A DNA stretch of 64,000 nucleotides from Artemia franciscana. Lineage: Eukaryota > Arthropoda > Branchiopoda > Anostraca > Artemiidae. Each line of letters starts with the position of its first letter. The first letter of the stretch is position 1. Below, one piece after another: positions 45,105-59,519 of the stretch. The notes under the pieces were generated by a model. It ran no database searches, was not told where the DNA came from, and was given only the letters and a program-made list of their open reading frames with translations. A program made the position numbers and the translations under genes. The stretch covers positions 52,894,068 through 52,958,067 of the forward strand of contig NC_088866.1 of assembly GCF_032884065.1 (NCBI RefSeq), written 5' to 3'.

Positions 45105-46765
45105 AATCAAACAGTTTGTGGTAACAAACTGTAGTAAGGAGTGACCCAGCTCAATAGTAACTGAAACTTTAAAAAATGGAATTTTGATACCAATAGTTAC
45201 ATCAAAAGAATCGCATTTTAATGCTGATTTTAAATATATAAGTTTCATCAAGATTAGTCATACCCATCAAAAGTTACAAGCCTGAGAAAATTTGCATCAT
45301 TTTAGAAAATAGGGGGAAACACCCACTAAAAGTCATACAATCTTAACGAAAATCACACCATCAGATTCAGCATATTAGATAATCCTTTGGTATAAGTTTC
45401 AAGCCCCTATCTACAAAAATGTGGAATTTCACATTTTTTGCCAGAAGACAAATCATGGATACATGTTTATTAGTTTTTTTTCCCAGGGGTGATTGTATTG
45501 ACTCAGTGGTCCTAGAATGTAACAAAAGGGCTCATTCTAATGGGAATTAAAACTCCTAGTGCCCTTTTAAGTGACCCAGAAAATTGGAGGGCACCTATGA
45601 CCCCTCCCACACTCATTTTCCCAGTCACCAGATCAAAATTCTGAGATATCCATTTTATTCACCATAGTTGAAAAACCTAATAACTATGTCTTTGGGGACG
45701 ACTTACTCCCCTGCAGTCCCCATGGGAGGGGCTGCAAGTTACAAACTTTGACCTGTTTTTACATATAGTAATGGTTACTGGGAAGTGTACAGACGTTTTC
45801 AGGGTGATTTTTTTGGTTTGGGGGAGAGTTGAAGGGGGGGGGGGGGTTACATGGGAGGATCTTTCCATGGAGGAACTTCTCATGGGGGAAGAGACTTTCA
45901 ATAGAGGCAGCACAGGATTTTCTAGCATTATTTAAAAAACAATGAAAAATAAATATGAAAAGTTTTTCTACTGAAAGTGAGGAGCAGCATTAAAACTTAA
46001 AACAAACAGAAACTATTATGCATATGAGGGGCTCACCTCCTCCTAATACCTCACTCTTTACACTAAAGTAACTTTATTAATTTCAACTATTTATTCTATG
46101 GCCTTTGTGATTCAGGGGTCATTCTTAAGGAATTGGGACAAAATTTAAGCTTTAGTGTAAAGAGTGGGGTATTGACAAGGGGTGAGGCCCCTCATACAGG
46201 CAATAAAAACATATGAATATAGAAGTTTACTATGTAAGTTAATTCATAAGTTATGTATATTTTTTACCTATGAAAACATTTGTAAAAATTAAAAGTTATA
46301 GTTGCCTTTTTCAGTAATCAAAAATTGGAGGGCAACTAGGCCTCCTCCCTTGCTCCTTTTTTCTCAAAATCTTCTAATTAAAACTATGAAAAAGCCATTT
46401 AGCCCTCAAAATTGATGTGCAAATTTTGTTTTAATTATTTATGTGCAGAGAGCCAAGATCAAAACATGCATTAATTCAAAAACATCCAGAAATTAAACAA
46501 AAAAACAAGTTTTTTAAATGAAAGTAAGGAGCAAGATTAAAATTTAAAATGAACAGAAATTACTCTGTATATGAAAGGGGCTTTTCCTCCTCAACACCCC
46601 ACTCTTTATGCTAAAGTTTTTTACTGTTTTGAAATGTAGAGTTAAGAGATACTTTAGCATAAAGAGCAGGGCATTGAGGAGGAAAAGCCCTTTTCATATA
46701 TGGAGTAATTTCTGTTTGTTTTAAGTTTTAATCTTGTTCCTTCCTTTCATTTAAAAAAACTTGTT
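45105..46765 (+). repeat. Dispersed repeat family, full-length copy (about 1.66 kb)
   Basis: The head hairpin 'CAGTTTGTGGTAACAAACTG' is followed by 'TAGTAAGGAGTGACCC'. The whole body matches 3917-5750 in order, and the palindromic module closes it at 46520-46750. Many CpG-to-TpG-type changes relative to the 3.9-kb copy suggest an older insertion. No conserved ORF. Confidence 0.85.
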
Positions 46766-47014
46766 TTTTTTGTTTAATTATTATAAAAAAGGCATCAAGT
46801 GTTATGTTCACTTTATTGATAAGTCAATTATAGGAACTGTGATACATTTACCAAAGTAGCTCCTAAACTAGCATCTTATCATTACAGTAAAATTTTAGTT
46901 TAGTGACTCCTTGCTATCTTGAAAAGAGGTTAGGTTAGGAAAATGAAACTTCTGGAGATGGGTCAACAGGCAAAAGTATATCCTGGGAAGGTATTTTAAA
47001 GTACCCACCTACAT

Positions 47015-47120
47015 TGGGGGGGGGGGGGGGGGGTAAAGCATAGCATATACCAAATACAGCAATGGTTAGCCTAGTTTGTGTATTTAATATATGCTATGCT
47101 TTACCCCTACCCCCCCAATG
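47015..47120. repeat. Hairpin with G18 arm
   Basis: 'ACATTGGGGG' plus a G-run and 'TAAAGCATAGCATATA' (47012-47052) is answered by 'TATATGCTATGCTTTACCCC' and 'CCCCCCCAATGTG' (47085-47123), with a spacer of about 35 nt. G-run length is likely variable. Confidence 0.8.
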
Positions 47121-50100
47121 TGCAAATATATAATAACTCCATAATGGTAAGTTTGCAGAAATTTTGCAAGAGAGAAAAGATGTTCAAAAAGTCAAAATGC
47201 ATCTATTAACAATAGTTTCATGACCCTAAACAATCATTCAGGTAATAGGAACATTGACCAAGAATTTCTCCTTTGACTTGCTGATCCACCGGCTTAAGTT
47301 TTTAAGGGCTGTTAAAAGAGAAGTAAATCCAGCTATAATCAGATCTTAAGCGATATGTATGCTAAGCCACAAGTGACACCACAAAAAAAAGAATTTGGTA
47401 GTATGTTCCCATGTATCACTAATGGAATCTCAAATATACCGATGTTTGCACTCAATTAAGAGGGATTTAATAGGACCTCCAAGGTTCAATGAAAAGAAAA
47501 ACCACTTGTTAACTTTCAAGCACATAAATATTTGGGGTGACAGGCAGAAACAGGTTTGCATGACACATTAATAACTGAAATATCTTGGTCTGTGATGAAT
47601 GACAAACCTGAAATAGACATTACAATACATGTTAAAACGATTAAATACGATAATCCTAAGTTTAATTTCTTCCTACCATTTTTAATTCTCAAATCCTTTC
47701 TTCAAGGATAATAGACAGTGTTGCATTCTAAGAGAAATCGAAATCTAAGGTCCAAATATTCAGGCAAAGGGAAATTACAATATTTCTGCTTTTGGATTAA
47801 AATTCTACTTCCTAGGCGTATCTGTTTCAGAAGCAATCTTGAAAGTAAAACAGTTCAAAATAGGGATGAAACCTTTTAATTGACAGTGAATAGATATAAA
47901 AATTATTTAACTGGATATTTCGAACACATATACAGTGTTCATCATCAGCATGTGAAGTAAGTTATCTACGTGAAGTAATATCGCCTTACTAAGGGACTGT
48001 CTTTGTCGGAAATATACTATAATAAAAAGTAAAAAAAAATTGCATGATTTTAAACTGTTTGCAGTTTTAAGCGACAACCCAGAACATAAAAAAAAACAAA
48101 TTGTAAATAGCTCATCAATATCAAAAGAAGTGCCCAGGTAGAAAAACTTGTGTTTTTACCCATAACCCAATGTATCTTAAGGTTATTGGGATATATTAAG
48201 TTGGAGATGATGTGAACTGAATTACCATGAAAGACTGAACAAAAGAGCAATCAAAGGAAGTAGAAGAAAATGAAGCAAAAGAATCTAATTTGGGTCCCAG
48301 AACATTATAGGGTGAGTAGAAATCTAAGTAATGGAATAGTAGGTGAAGCAGCCGAGACTGGACATCACTAAAGGCAACTTTATTGCCTTTTTTCTGGACA
48401 CTAGTAATGGCCTTTCATTATCATTTCTCATGACTGCTGAAAACCAATAGTGATGAAATGGACAACATTAAAATCAACAAAACTGCAATAAGAACGGGGG
48501 GGATACAATGAATTAAGGAAGAGCTCCTACAGTTGAATCTTTTGTTGACTAGGCATATAATGCGACTAAAAAGGACAGAGATAAGAATTATAAATGGAGC
48601 TAAAGCAGGAATCAGGAATTTGGGGGAAAACCTTGGCAAAATTGAAAGAATTGGTTTGCTTTCACACTAAATTTGCAAGATGACTGTTGAAATTAAAAGG
48701 CCAAATGGTTCCGACAGTTAGTAAAGTATATGGTTAATGTGGAAGAGCACAGCTCCGTTTGGGTTCAACCAGCCAACATATCTTTTTAAATAAGGCGTGG
48801 AGGCGATTAGGCTTTGAAGCCAACGCTTTGATTTGTTTGGGTTCACCCCACAACAATAGCGATAATAATATACAGTTTTTAAAAAATTGTCTATTTAAAC
48901 CTATCTGAAAATTATATGGCAGACAATCTGACAATTTCTATACTGACAAAAAAGCAAACTTTTGAAGCTCGAACCTTATCAGAACTACAGTTAAAACTAT
49001 GGCTGACATAACTTTATACAAATTAATCATAGTTAACTACCATAGAGTAGGGTCAAAATGCGTTCATAGGCATACCCAAAGTTTGATTCGATTAAATTCA
49101 CCAGGAGCAAAAATCAGCCTTAGAAATTGCAATTTTAAGCCTTGAATATTATTTAACTCCCCTATGATTATAGTTGGAATAAAAAATTATTTTATTTTAA
49201 AGTGTAAAATATCACAGTCCATACTAATAAATCCTTGCGACTCTACACGAAATGTTTTAGAGGGATTTCTTAGGAATGATTTAAAGAAGTTAAACAATAA
49301 CTCGGAAAATCATGTTGCATGCTAAGACTTTCGGTCTTCTAAGGCAAAAATTACATTTTTGATAAATCATGGCCATAATTCATACAAAAATAGGCTGGAG
49401 TCATAGGCTAGAGTCATAGTCTGTGTTAGGAGGGATGTTGTTGCCACCAATATTCGAACCATATTGTACAACAAAAGAACAAAATAATGTTTGCATGATA
49501 AGTTTACTAGTTGTCACCCATGGGAAGCGGCCGTCATGAGCATCATATTCGCAAAAGCATGGTATGAGCTAAAGTTGAAAAAGGGGCCAAACAAATAAAT
49601 TAAAGTTAGTGCCATCTGTACCCATATTTTCTTGGGGAGCCTCGGGTGTCTACTCCTCTCCGGATGGATATTTTTAGAACCTATGTCAGTTTTTAGTGAA
49701 ATGACGATCTCATAATCCTAATCGGAGTCCTGGGATTAAGGAGGTAAAAAGAAGACAAGAGGAAGGAGAAGATTGCAGCCCATTTATTTATGACCTTTCA
49801 ATAAGATGCAAGGCCTTATAATTTTAAGTAAAATGAGCTACTTGCCAAGTTTCTACGACCATTTAATCTCACCGAAAGAGTAAAAAAAAATGGGAGGGGC
49901 ACTGTATATGGGATACGTATGTCTTTTCACAAAGTCAGCACTACAACTAGTCTAGGAAACGAATGAAAAAAGCCAAAATTTTGAAACAAATTGCAATACA
50001 ATTTTTTTACTACCCAACTAACAAGTATGTGATGATTCCGAGTACAAAATCTGCCACTCTATCTCTTCCATAAATTTGATTTTTATTTTTTTTACGTTGA

Positions 50101-50480
50101 ATTTGAGGTTGAGTGTACTGCTACGAAAGTGTACCCATATATTCACATTACATAATCGAAGAACTTTTAACAACATCTTGAAATTCACGTTCTGTTTTGT
50201 CACTCCAATGTCCTTATGCTGCTCAGTAGTCTAAAATGAAACACCGGTAAGTTCTTAGTGTGCAAAGCTGACAGTAGCCAGAGTAAGAGCCAGTAAAAGC
50301 CATATTAGTAACTGAAACTCCTCACGCCGTGTCTACATGTCAGAAATGTACTAGTTCTTGGAGAGCGCATCAACAAATGTTCTATAAGCAGGTGGTGAAA
50401 AGATGAACCCAGAGTCTGTCAAGCGCCTTATTACAAAATGTTATTTTTGAAAATGTTGAGTATGTGAGGATTTATTTCTT
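47121..50480. other. No gene seen
   Basis: Moderately AT-rich sequence with no repeats I could match and only short frames. The missing first eL37 exon could be anywhere here or beyond. Confidence 0.4.
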
Positions 50481-50753
50481 TCAGGTGAAGCATTTTCTGA
50501 AAATATATTCTGTAAGACTTCGCCAACAGGCAATGGCTAGAACATGTGAAGAGTCGAAACATCTTTCAACAGTGCAGAGGTGAAGGCCTCGGTTACCTAA
50601 TCCTTCTGCCACAATTGAAGACTGCAGTGAGTCAAAAGCATTCATATATGCATAGGTACTGTTATATCCGCGACATTGACGCTTTGAGGGGCTCAAGCTT
50701 GGTTGCACACGCTTGAAGGGATGACTCTTGCTTCTTGACTTCAATATATCCTT
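50481..50753 (-). CDS. Unassigned coding-looking stretch (possible terminal exon)
   Basis: After a pyrimidine-rich acceptor (TTTTTCAGTTTCTTAG) the minus strand is open for about 90 codons to TGA. It has a basic start ('SRSKSHPFKRVQPSLSPSKR') and a Cys/Leu-containing remainder. Two other frames are also partly open here, including a plus-strand interval with its own CTTTCAG acceptor and CAGAG/GTGAAG donor. Strand and frame are therefore uncertain. No family is recognised. Confidence 0.2.
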   Translation of the reverse strand, partial: KDILKSRSKSHPFKRVQPSLSPSKRQCRGYNSTYAYMNAFDSLQSSIVAEGLGNRGLHLCTVERCFDSSHVLAIACWRSLTEYIFRKCFT

Positions 50754-51030
50754 CTAAGAAACTGAAAAATGTTGAACGAAAAGTTTAAATCATGCTGAAC
50801 TGCAGCAACTATTTTACTAATCAAAATCCACTGTCAGGGCAATATCATACTTTTATGCTGCTAGCAAGGTGTTCAGGACCCGAGCGATCAACAAATAACT
50901 ACCTCATCAAATACTTGATCTTGATTTATTTTGTTATCCTACCTCTCATTTATTTGAGTCCGTCAGTCGACCCTGGGTGTTTCAAAAGCAGGCTCCTACC
51001 GGATGCAAAGTTTCAGTAACATCTTTTATG

Positions 51031-51202
51031 TTATGCAAAGTCTATTGAATTCAAGTCCAAATTCACTGTTAGTATCCGATGGTGAACTCCCTCATACCAG
51101 TGATCATTTCGCTTTTGACAAAGTACCACCAGTGCCTCACCGACCTTTACTTTACAAACACCAAGGCCGTTCTCCTTCTTGTGAATCTTGTTGATAATTA
51201 TT
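51031..51202 (-). CDS. Unassigned coding-looking stretch (possible exon)
   Basis: A TTTGTTTAAGCAG acceptor is followed by a minus-strand frame of 56 codons containing 'KENGLGVCKVKVGEALVVL' and 'DHWYEGV', ending in TAA. The pattern (GEALVVL ... WYEGV) is loosely SH3-like, but far too short a match to name. The opposite strand is also open over 51003-51194. Confidence 0.2.
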
Positions 51203-52550
51203 CTGCTTAAACAAAATGAGCAAAAAGTTTTAAATGCTCTGTAAAATATTATGAGCCCTTGCTCTGGGATTCATTTTACTTGGCTCAGAATTGCAAGTGC
51301 AGGTCAACACTCTTTGTATTTTTATAAGAACTTTTTACAAGAACGATTAAAAAAATCGTCCTTTAGACTAGAATTGGCTGTCTGAAAATAGAAAAACTTG
51401 AATTGTAATTGATTAGAAGAAAAGGGGTGAAATAGCAAACATTAAACATCTGCCAAGCAAAATCTTATTTGACAGTCAGTTAGAAAGCAGACTTTTCAGA
51501 CAAAGAATCGGAAATGTAAAAATCCTTTGTAACTCGTGGACGATACAATTTTTGAAATCATCGGGATTTCAAGTATCTCATATTTTCCTGAGAGACTACC
51601 TTATCCTCTATTTAAGCTACTGTACTACCTTGATTTGTGTAGGATACCAAATCAAACCACTTCCTAAATTCAGAATTGTCTTTTCAGAATGACGTTCTTT
51701 ATAATAAGAAATTTGGCCTCAACTTCAACCTTAAAAAACTAAAATTAAAAAAAAGAGCCAGAACAGCACACTTTCTGAATTGGAAACAGCAAATATTTTT
51801 TAGTCGAATGGTAAAAAAAAATACTCTTATAGTAATTTTTTCAGGTCAAACCAGATTTTTACTGAATTAATTAAAAATACTTTTTCGACAAAACAAGTTT
51901 TTTTTTAATGGAAACTAATGAATTTCACTGAACCACAAATTAGTAAAAATGAAATCAAATAATCTACCAAGCGTAATACTACCACGAATAAACATCGAAA
52001 ATAAATTAAACCCCAAATAGTACAAAAAGTATGATAAATAACCTCAAACTCAAAACGAGCAGAAAATAACACGAGTAGGGCTCGAGACCCCTATAGTTTA
52101 CTGATGCCAGAGCATAATTTGTACTCTACTGAAAAAAAAAAAAAAAAAATACAAAACGAATTTGCACTTATCCGTTTAATGCGAATATACTGATATCTAT
52201 TCCTTAAAACGTTAATTATATTTGATTTATTAAAGTTATAAGATTGAAAATATTTAAATTATCTTCAGTTAATTGAAAATTATGTTTTGATCATGGGAAC
52301 GCATAGGGGGTTTTGAACCATACTCATATGAATTTCTGCTTGTTTTGAATTTGACTTGGTTATTTACTAGAATTTCTGGTCGTTTTAAGTTTGAAGAATT
52401 TCTAAGAATTTCTGATTTATGGTAGTTTTACACTTGGTAGATAATTTGATTCCATTTTTGCTTATTTTTGGTTTAATTAAGTTCTTTACTTTTCTCTAAA
52501 AACTTGTTTTGTCGGAAAATTTCTTTAATTAATCTAGTAAAATTCTAGTT
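51203..52550. other. No gene seen
   Basis: AT-rich. Contains A-runs near 52135-52150 and a decayed foldable region (51880-52510) in which 'AATTAATTAAA', 'GACAAAACAAGTTTTTT' and their reverse complements recur. Confidence 0.5.
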
Positions 52551-52554
52551 CGAA

Positions 52555-53060
52555 CTAAAACTACTACTACTACTACTGCTACTACTACTACTACTAACTC
52601 ACTGCAGCACCAAGCCACATGATGCCAACATAGCTACGCACGTTCCTCCTCCAATCTAATCTATTGAAGGCGTCCCTCTTTACATCCTCCCAGGAAGTTC
52701 CCATTTTCTTTTAAACTTTATTTATAACATCCTCCCAACCTGGGCGAGGACCACCTGATTTTCGTGTAGCCCCAGACGGTTAGCAAAAAGGACAATCTTC
52801 GGCAATCTGTCATCCTTCATCCACAGATGGTGGCTTAGCAACCTCAACCTTTCTTTCATTATAGCCCTAAAAAGCAGGATTGAACCACATTTTTCGTACA
52901 ACCTACTCTTTGAAATATGGTCAGTCAGCCGGGTATCCAGTACAATCCGTAGGCAATTTCTCTGGAAAATATTGTCCGCTTTTCGGAGTACCCATGCTTC
53001 AGAGCCGTATTTGACCACTGTCATCACTGTAGCTTCCAATATTCTAATCTTGGTTTGCAG
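52555..53060 (-). pseudogene. RTE-like element, 3' part
   Basis: The minus-strand frame 52722-53039 encodes the C-terminal region after the RT domain of RTE/endonuclease-RT polyproteins: 'KYGSEAWVLRKAD', 'FQRNCLRIV', 'TRLTDHISKSRLYEKCGSI', 'MKERLRLL', 'KDDRLPKIVLF'. The tail runs through 'GCTGCAGTGAGTTAGTAGTAG' into a TAG trinucleotide run at 52555-52600, the element's 3' end. 5'-truncated; two bases or more are lost after 'KAD'. Confidence 0.8.
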
Positions 53061-53934
53061 ACTTATCTTTATATTCTTCCAAACTTTTTTTAAAGTATAT
53101 TACCGACTGGTGAAAATTCGAAGCAAATTGTTGTTTCTCCTTCTCCGACTGTCGTGACCAACCCCAATCTAACGAAAATAGTCTAGTAACGGATTTATGA
53201 AGGAGTTATAAAAAAGATACCCTTCAAGGTGGAATTTGGGTCTGTACTATGAAGAACTGCTCCTACCCTCAACCAATCAAAAGTAGGTCCACGTTTCTTA
53301 GGAGAAAGAACTGTTCCGCTTCCCATAACATCAGCGAATCGATTTTGTCAGCCTTTGCAGGAATATCTGTAGTTTTAATTAAAAAAAAAAAATGAGTGGC
53401 AAGTGACAGCAGTAGGTTTATTTGAATGCAAACGAAAAAAATAGAAATAGATAGTGAAAAAGGAAAAAAAATCAAGAGAAAGAGAAAAGAATGAAAATCC
53501 TACTGATTATCCTCTTATAGTAAACATTTATGCTAGACGGTGTGCCGGCGGCGGTAGCCGCACGTACAAGAAATTTTCCGGAGCATGTAGTAAAAACAGA
53601 TGCGATTTAGTAAATTTTTCCTCTTAAATTTAGTAAGATTCTTCCACGCGGAGCGGCAACACTGGGAAGCACGCCAAGTATTTCAAAATTTGAACATTCT
53701 CTTCGATGACTTTGTCACTTATATAATCATTAAATAGCTTGTGAACTAGAACTTAAGAGGTAAGGAACGTCTTATATGATTAAAAATTATTTCCTTACAT
53801 TCTTTATAATCTGAGTTTGTTTTTGTTCCATGAGAAGCCATGAAAACGGGTCCCCAAGCAATGCAGACTAAGAAACATAGGCTAGGGAATGTATCCCTAA
53901 GCCATAAAATTTAAATCTACGATAAAATTCTAGT

Positions 53935-54925
53935 TTATTGACTTCTTGCTATCTCGAAAATGGCTTAGGTTAGGAAAATGAAACTTTAAGGGATAAATCT
54001 ACAGACTAAAGTATGTCATGGGAAGGTATTTTGAAACAACTAGGTATCTCCACTCCTTCTCCCTCTAGAGGGCCCTGACCTCTGATGACCTTTAAAGTAT
54101 GTGTGTTATAAAAGTGAAACCTTTCAAAATAGATCTTCAGCTTGATTGAAGTACAACAAAGTTGTTTTCAGCTTCATAACTTTGCCCAATTCCATTTTAA
54201 AGGTTTTAGAGATCTGCAAATACATTTCCTGAATTTTGAAAAAAACCCATTGATATGGATCAGAATTCTACTCAAATAACAGGAATTGCATTTTCAGAAC
54301 TAAAAGCAGAGAAAAAGCTACTAGGTGTTAATTGACTTCTTGCTATCTTGGAAAGGGTTTAGGCTAGGCAAATGAAACTTTCAGGAATGGGTCTACAGGC
54401 TAAAGTATATCCCAGGAAGGTATTTTAAAGTACCCACCCCCACTCCTTCTCCCTCTAGAGGGCCCTGAAATTTGCCTACATGACAGGTCTACACCTATTG
54501 AAATTTAGACAGAACAATATTTTACCTTAATTTTCAGTTACTAGCTGCTTTTCCTCAGCCTTTAGTTCTGAAAATATAATTCCTGTTATTTGAGTAGAAT
54601 TTTGAGCCCTATCAATGTTTTTTTTCTCAAAATTTAGGAAATGTATTTGCATATCTTTAAAACCTTATAATATGGGATTGAGCAAAGTTATGAAGCTGAA
54701 AACAATTTTGTTGTACTTCAATTAAGCAGAAGATCTATTTTACAAGGATTCACTTTTATAACACACATATTTTTAAAGGTCATCCAAGGTCAGGGCCCTC
54801 TAGTGGGAGAAGGAGTTGAGGTAGGTACTTCAAAATACCTTCCTGGGACATACTTTAGCCTGTAGACCCATCCCTGAAAGTTTCATTTTCCTAACCTGAA
54901 CCCTTTCTGAAATAGCAAAAAAACT
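53935..54925. repeat. Large fold-back cluster, arms about 380 bp
   Basis: The block 53935-54330 ('TTAGGTTAGGAAAATGAAAC', 'CTCCCTCTAGAGGGCCCTGA', 'GATGACCTTTAAA', 'CAAATAACAGGAATTGCATT') is repeated in reverse complement at 54551-54925. Part of the same block recurs direct at 54330-54480, and again in mixed orientation to 55690. It is a nested inverted structure with no coding content. Confidence 0.8.
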
Positions 54926-55690
54926 TGATATGGCTCAAAATTCTACTCAAATAACAGGAATTGCATTTTCAGAACTAAAGGCAGATAAAAAGCATATAGT
55001 AACTAAAAATTAAGGTAAAATATTGTTCTGTCAAAATTTCAATAGGTATAGACCTGTCATGTAGACACATCCCTGAAAGTTTCATTTTCCTAACCTAAAC
55101 CCCTTCCAAGATAGCAAGAAGTCAATTAACTAGAATTTGAATTGAGGATCAAAACATGCATTGGGAAGGTATTGCCAAGTTTCCATGTTAATCCTCTTCT
55201 GATTTTAAATCTTAGAAATTTGCCTAGCCTACTTAACAAGTCCATACCTATTGAAATTTTGACAAAACAGTGTTTTACCTTAATTTTCAGTTATTAGTGT
55301 TGTTTTCTTTGGTTTTAGTTCTAAAATGAAATTCTTGTTATTTGATTAGAATTTTAAGCAATATTCATGGGTTCTTTCTAAATTTTGTTTGCAGATCTTC
55401 ATATTATAGATCTAAATGTAGGTCTTTGAAACCTTATAAATCAGGACTGAGCAAAGTTGTGAAGCTGAAACAGTACTTCATTTAGGCAGAAGATCCTGTT
55501 TTATAAGCTTTTACTTCAACACATATAGATTTTTAAAGTTATCAAAGGTCACTGTTCTCTAGAGGGAAAAAGAGTAGAGTTTGGTACTCCAAAATACTTT
55601 CCTATCCCTGAAAGTTATACTTTCCTAACCTAATTCCTTTCTAAGATATTGAAAAGTTACTAAACTAGAATTTTACCTATCATATTAACA
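54926..55690. repeat. Further inverted and direct pieces of the 54-kb repeat
   Basis: 'CAAATAACAGGAATTGCATT' (54949) is direct to the left arm. 'CCCTGAAAGTTTCATTTTCC' (55070) and 'TTACCTTAATTTTCAG' (55270) are in the inverted sense. A related block also occurs at 46910-47010. Confidence 0.7.
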
Positions 55691-55699
55691 TGTTTCCTT

Positions 55700-57620
55700 C
55701 CATTATTCCTTAAATTGCATGTCTAGCAAGATAAGGTGATGATGAGCCTCCTGTGAAACATCTTGCTGGTGGTGTGACATGACTATGGTCTGGCATCCCA
55801 GGTTAGTCTACATTCTGCATTGACCCAGTCTTGATTGACTACTTTCTTGAACACATTTTTGGTTTGGGACTGGATAGTGGCATTGGAGAGTCTATTACAG
55901 TAAGGGACAGCACACACAGAGAAAAATTGCTAGTGCTCACATTGATGGCAATGGGGAACTTGCAGCTTCTTTGTGTGACCTCTTGTTGTACTTGCAAGGG
56001 ATGATCAGAATACTTGACTTGAGATGTTGTTTTCTATTAGTTTGTGAGTGGTAATTGCATCTCCTCTGTTCCTTCTATAGACTAGGTTGGGGAGTTTGAG
56101 GTATACAAGGCATTCCTCATATAGCTTGTCTTCCAAAGCTGGTATGAGCTTTGTTACTCACCTTTGGATGCTCTCAAGTGCTTTAATGTCCATTTTGTAA
56201 TGGGGAGATGCTAGGATCATTCCAAATTCCAGGTGTGGATTTACAATAGCTTTGTACAGTTATGTAACCACACAGGGCCTCCTGGTGGTTAACATTCTTT
56301 TATGAGCCCTAGAGCTTGGTTTGCTTTGGCAACTTGAACTTGTGTGTGGCTGTGAAACTTGAGTTTGTCATCACCCCCAGGTCCTTCTCTTCACTTACAG
56401 CCTCAAGTAGATCATCTCCTGTATAGTAAGGTTGTCTAGGTTTGTTGTGTCCAAGATGCAGGTCTTTTCGCATTTTGACATGTTGAACTGTAAACCCTAC
56501 TCAGATGACCATCTAGATAGTTGATCTAAATATCCTTGCATCATCAAGGGATTGGGGCTAATTTGGGCCTGTCCTAAGAGCTTGCAATTGTCAGCATATA
56601 GTGTCAGTGGATTTTTCAGGTGGGTTGTACAGTTGTTAATATATATTTTGAGCAATGTGGGCCCCAGGATTGTGTCTTGTTGAACTTCACTAATGACAAG
56701 ACTTTCATCAGAATAAATAGTCTTACAGTGGCATCATAAACTACTACTCTATGATTTCTGGGAAAAGATGGGAGTGGGGAGCTACTTGCCCTCTGATCAC
56801 TTTTGACTATTAAAAGAGCATTAGCCCTCTCAATTTAGAATCAAATGACCAAATGAACACTTGCCCTCTGATCACTTTCGACTATTAAAAAGAGCACTAG
56901 CCCTCTCAATTTAGAATCAAATGAATCATTTTTAAATTTTCTATGATGATTCCTTCTATAAAATGTGCCCTAGTCTAAAATAAAAATAATATTACCGCAG
57001 GGCATTTTCAACAGGGGTGGAAGGGTATTTTCCAAGATGGGGTACTTTTCGCTGGGGATACTTTCCATAGGGTGGGGGGGGGGGCTGTAAAGTTCAAAAT
57101 AATCCAAGGTCAACTAATCCTTCCTGCACAGACTGTTCATAGATGTTTCTAGCCCCTGTATGTTTGATTGGGCAGTTGCTAGCATATTGGTTGATTTTGT
57201 AATGGAGATTTCCCCCAAATGTATCCAATTACTGGAAAGTAAGAAAGGATTCAATCCAGGCAACTAAATTCTCATGCACCAGGAGAAGAAATTGATGCTG
57301 TACTTTATCAAAGCCTTTTGCTTGATCATGCAACATGAAATCCACCAGAAGACAATCACCTAAGAGTCTGGTGACAAAGTCATATGATTCAATGAAGTTT
57401 GTATTGATTGAGCAACCTTTATGGAAACCATGCTGACTTTTTAAAAGTGACTGATTTCTTCAAGGTGAGAGACCAGTGTGCTATTTATGATGCTCTCAAG
57501 GGCCATACATACAACAGAAGTAAGACTTAAAGGGCAATAATTACAAGCTTGGTCCTTTCTCCCTTTCTTGAAGATGGGTTTGATGTTGGCCTGCTTCCAG
57601 TCACTTTTATTATTATACAA
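55700..57620 (-). pseudogene. CR1-like element, 5'-truncated and decayed
   Basis: On the minus strand, translation fragments match the RT of the intact element at 36.5-39.6 kb: 'DWKQANIKPIFKKGRK' (57600-57540), 'SLTSVV', 'TILGPTLL-IYIN' (56690-56630), 'LYADNCKLLG' and the C-terminal region. The catalytic YADD is changed to YADN and there are many stops. The 3' end reads to the ATTTAAGG tail near 55715. It has the same 3' architecture as the 63.8-kb fragment. Confidence 0.85.
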
Positions 57621-59144
<1,524 letters not shown>

Positions 59145-59519
59145 AATGAACTAATAACTTCATCAAAGTAGGTATTGATTTATACCCATACATACCTAAT
59201 ACTTATATAATTATTGCAGCTACTACAACCTAGTAGAGATAGCCAATAACCAAAAGTAAAAATGTTGAAAAAATCACTGCTAGAAATACTCAACTTAAAG
59301 AAATCCAGGGGTGGTAGCTCTTATTTGTTTTTGATTCAACAGTAATTTATAGTCTCAAAATTTTTCTTTTGGAATTTTGACAAAAAAAAATGTTTTAAAC
59401 CCCTCAAAAATGGCATCAGCTCAAAAAGTACATTACTAGAATTGACATGCCTGAAAATGCTTCATTAGAGGTTAAAATCCCCCCCCCCTTCCAAATCAAT
59501 AACATTGATGTGTATCCCT

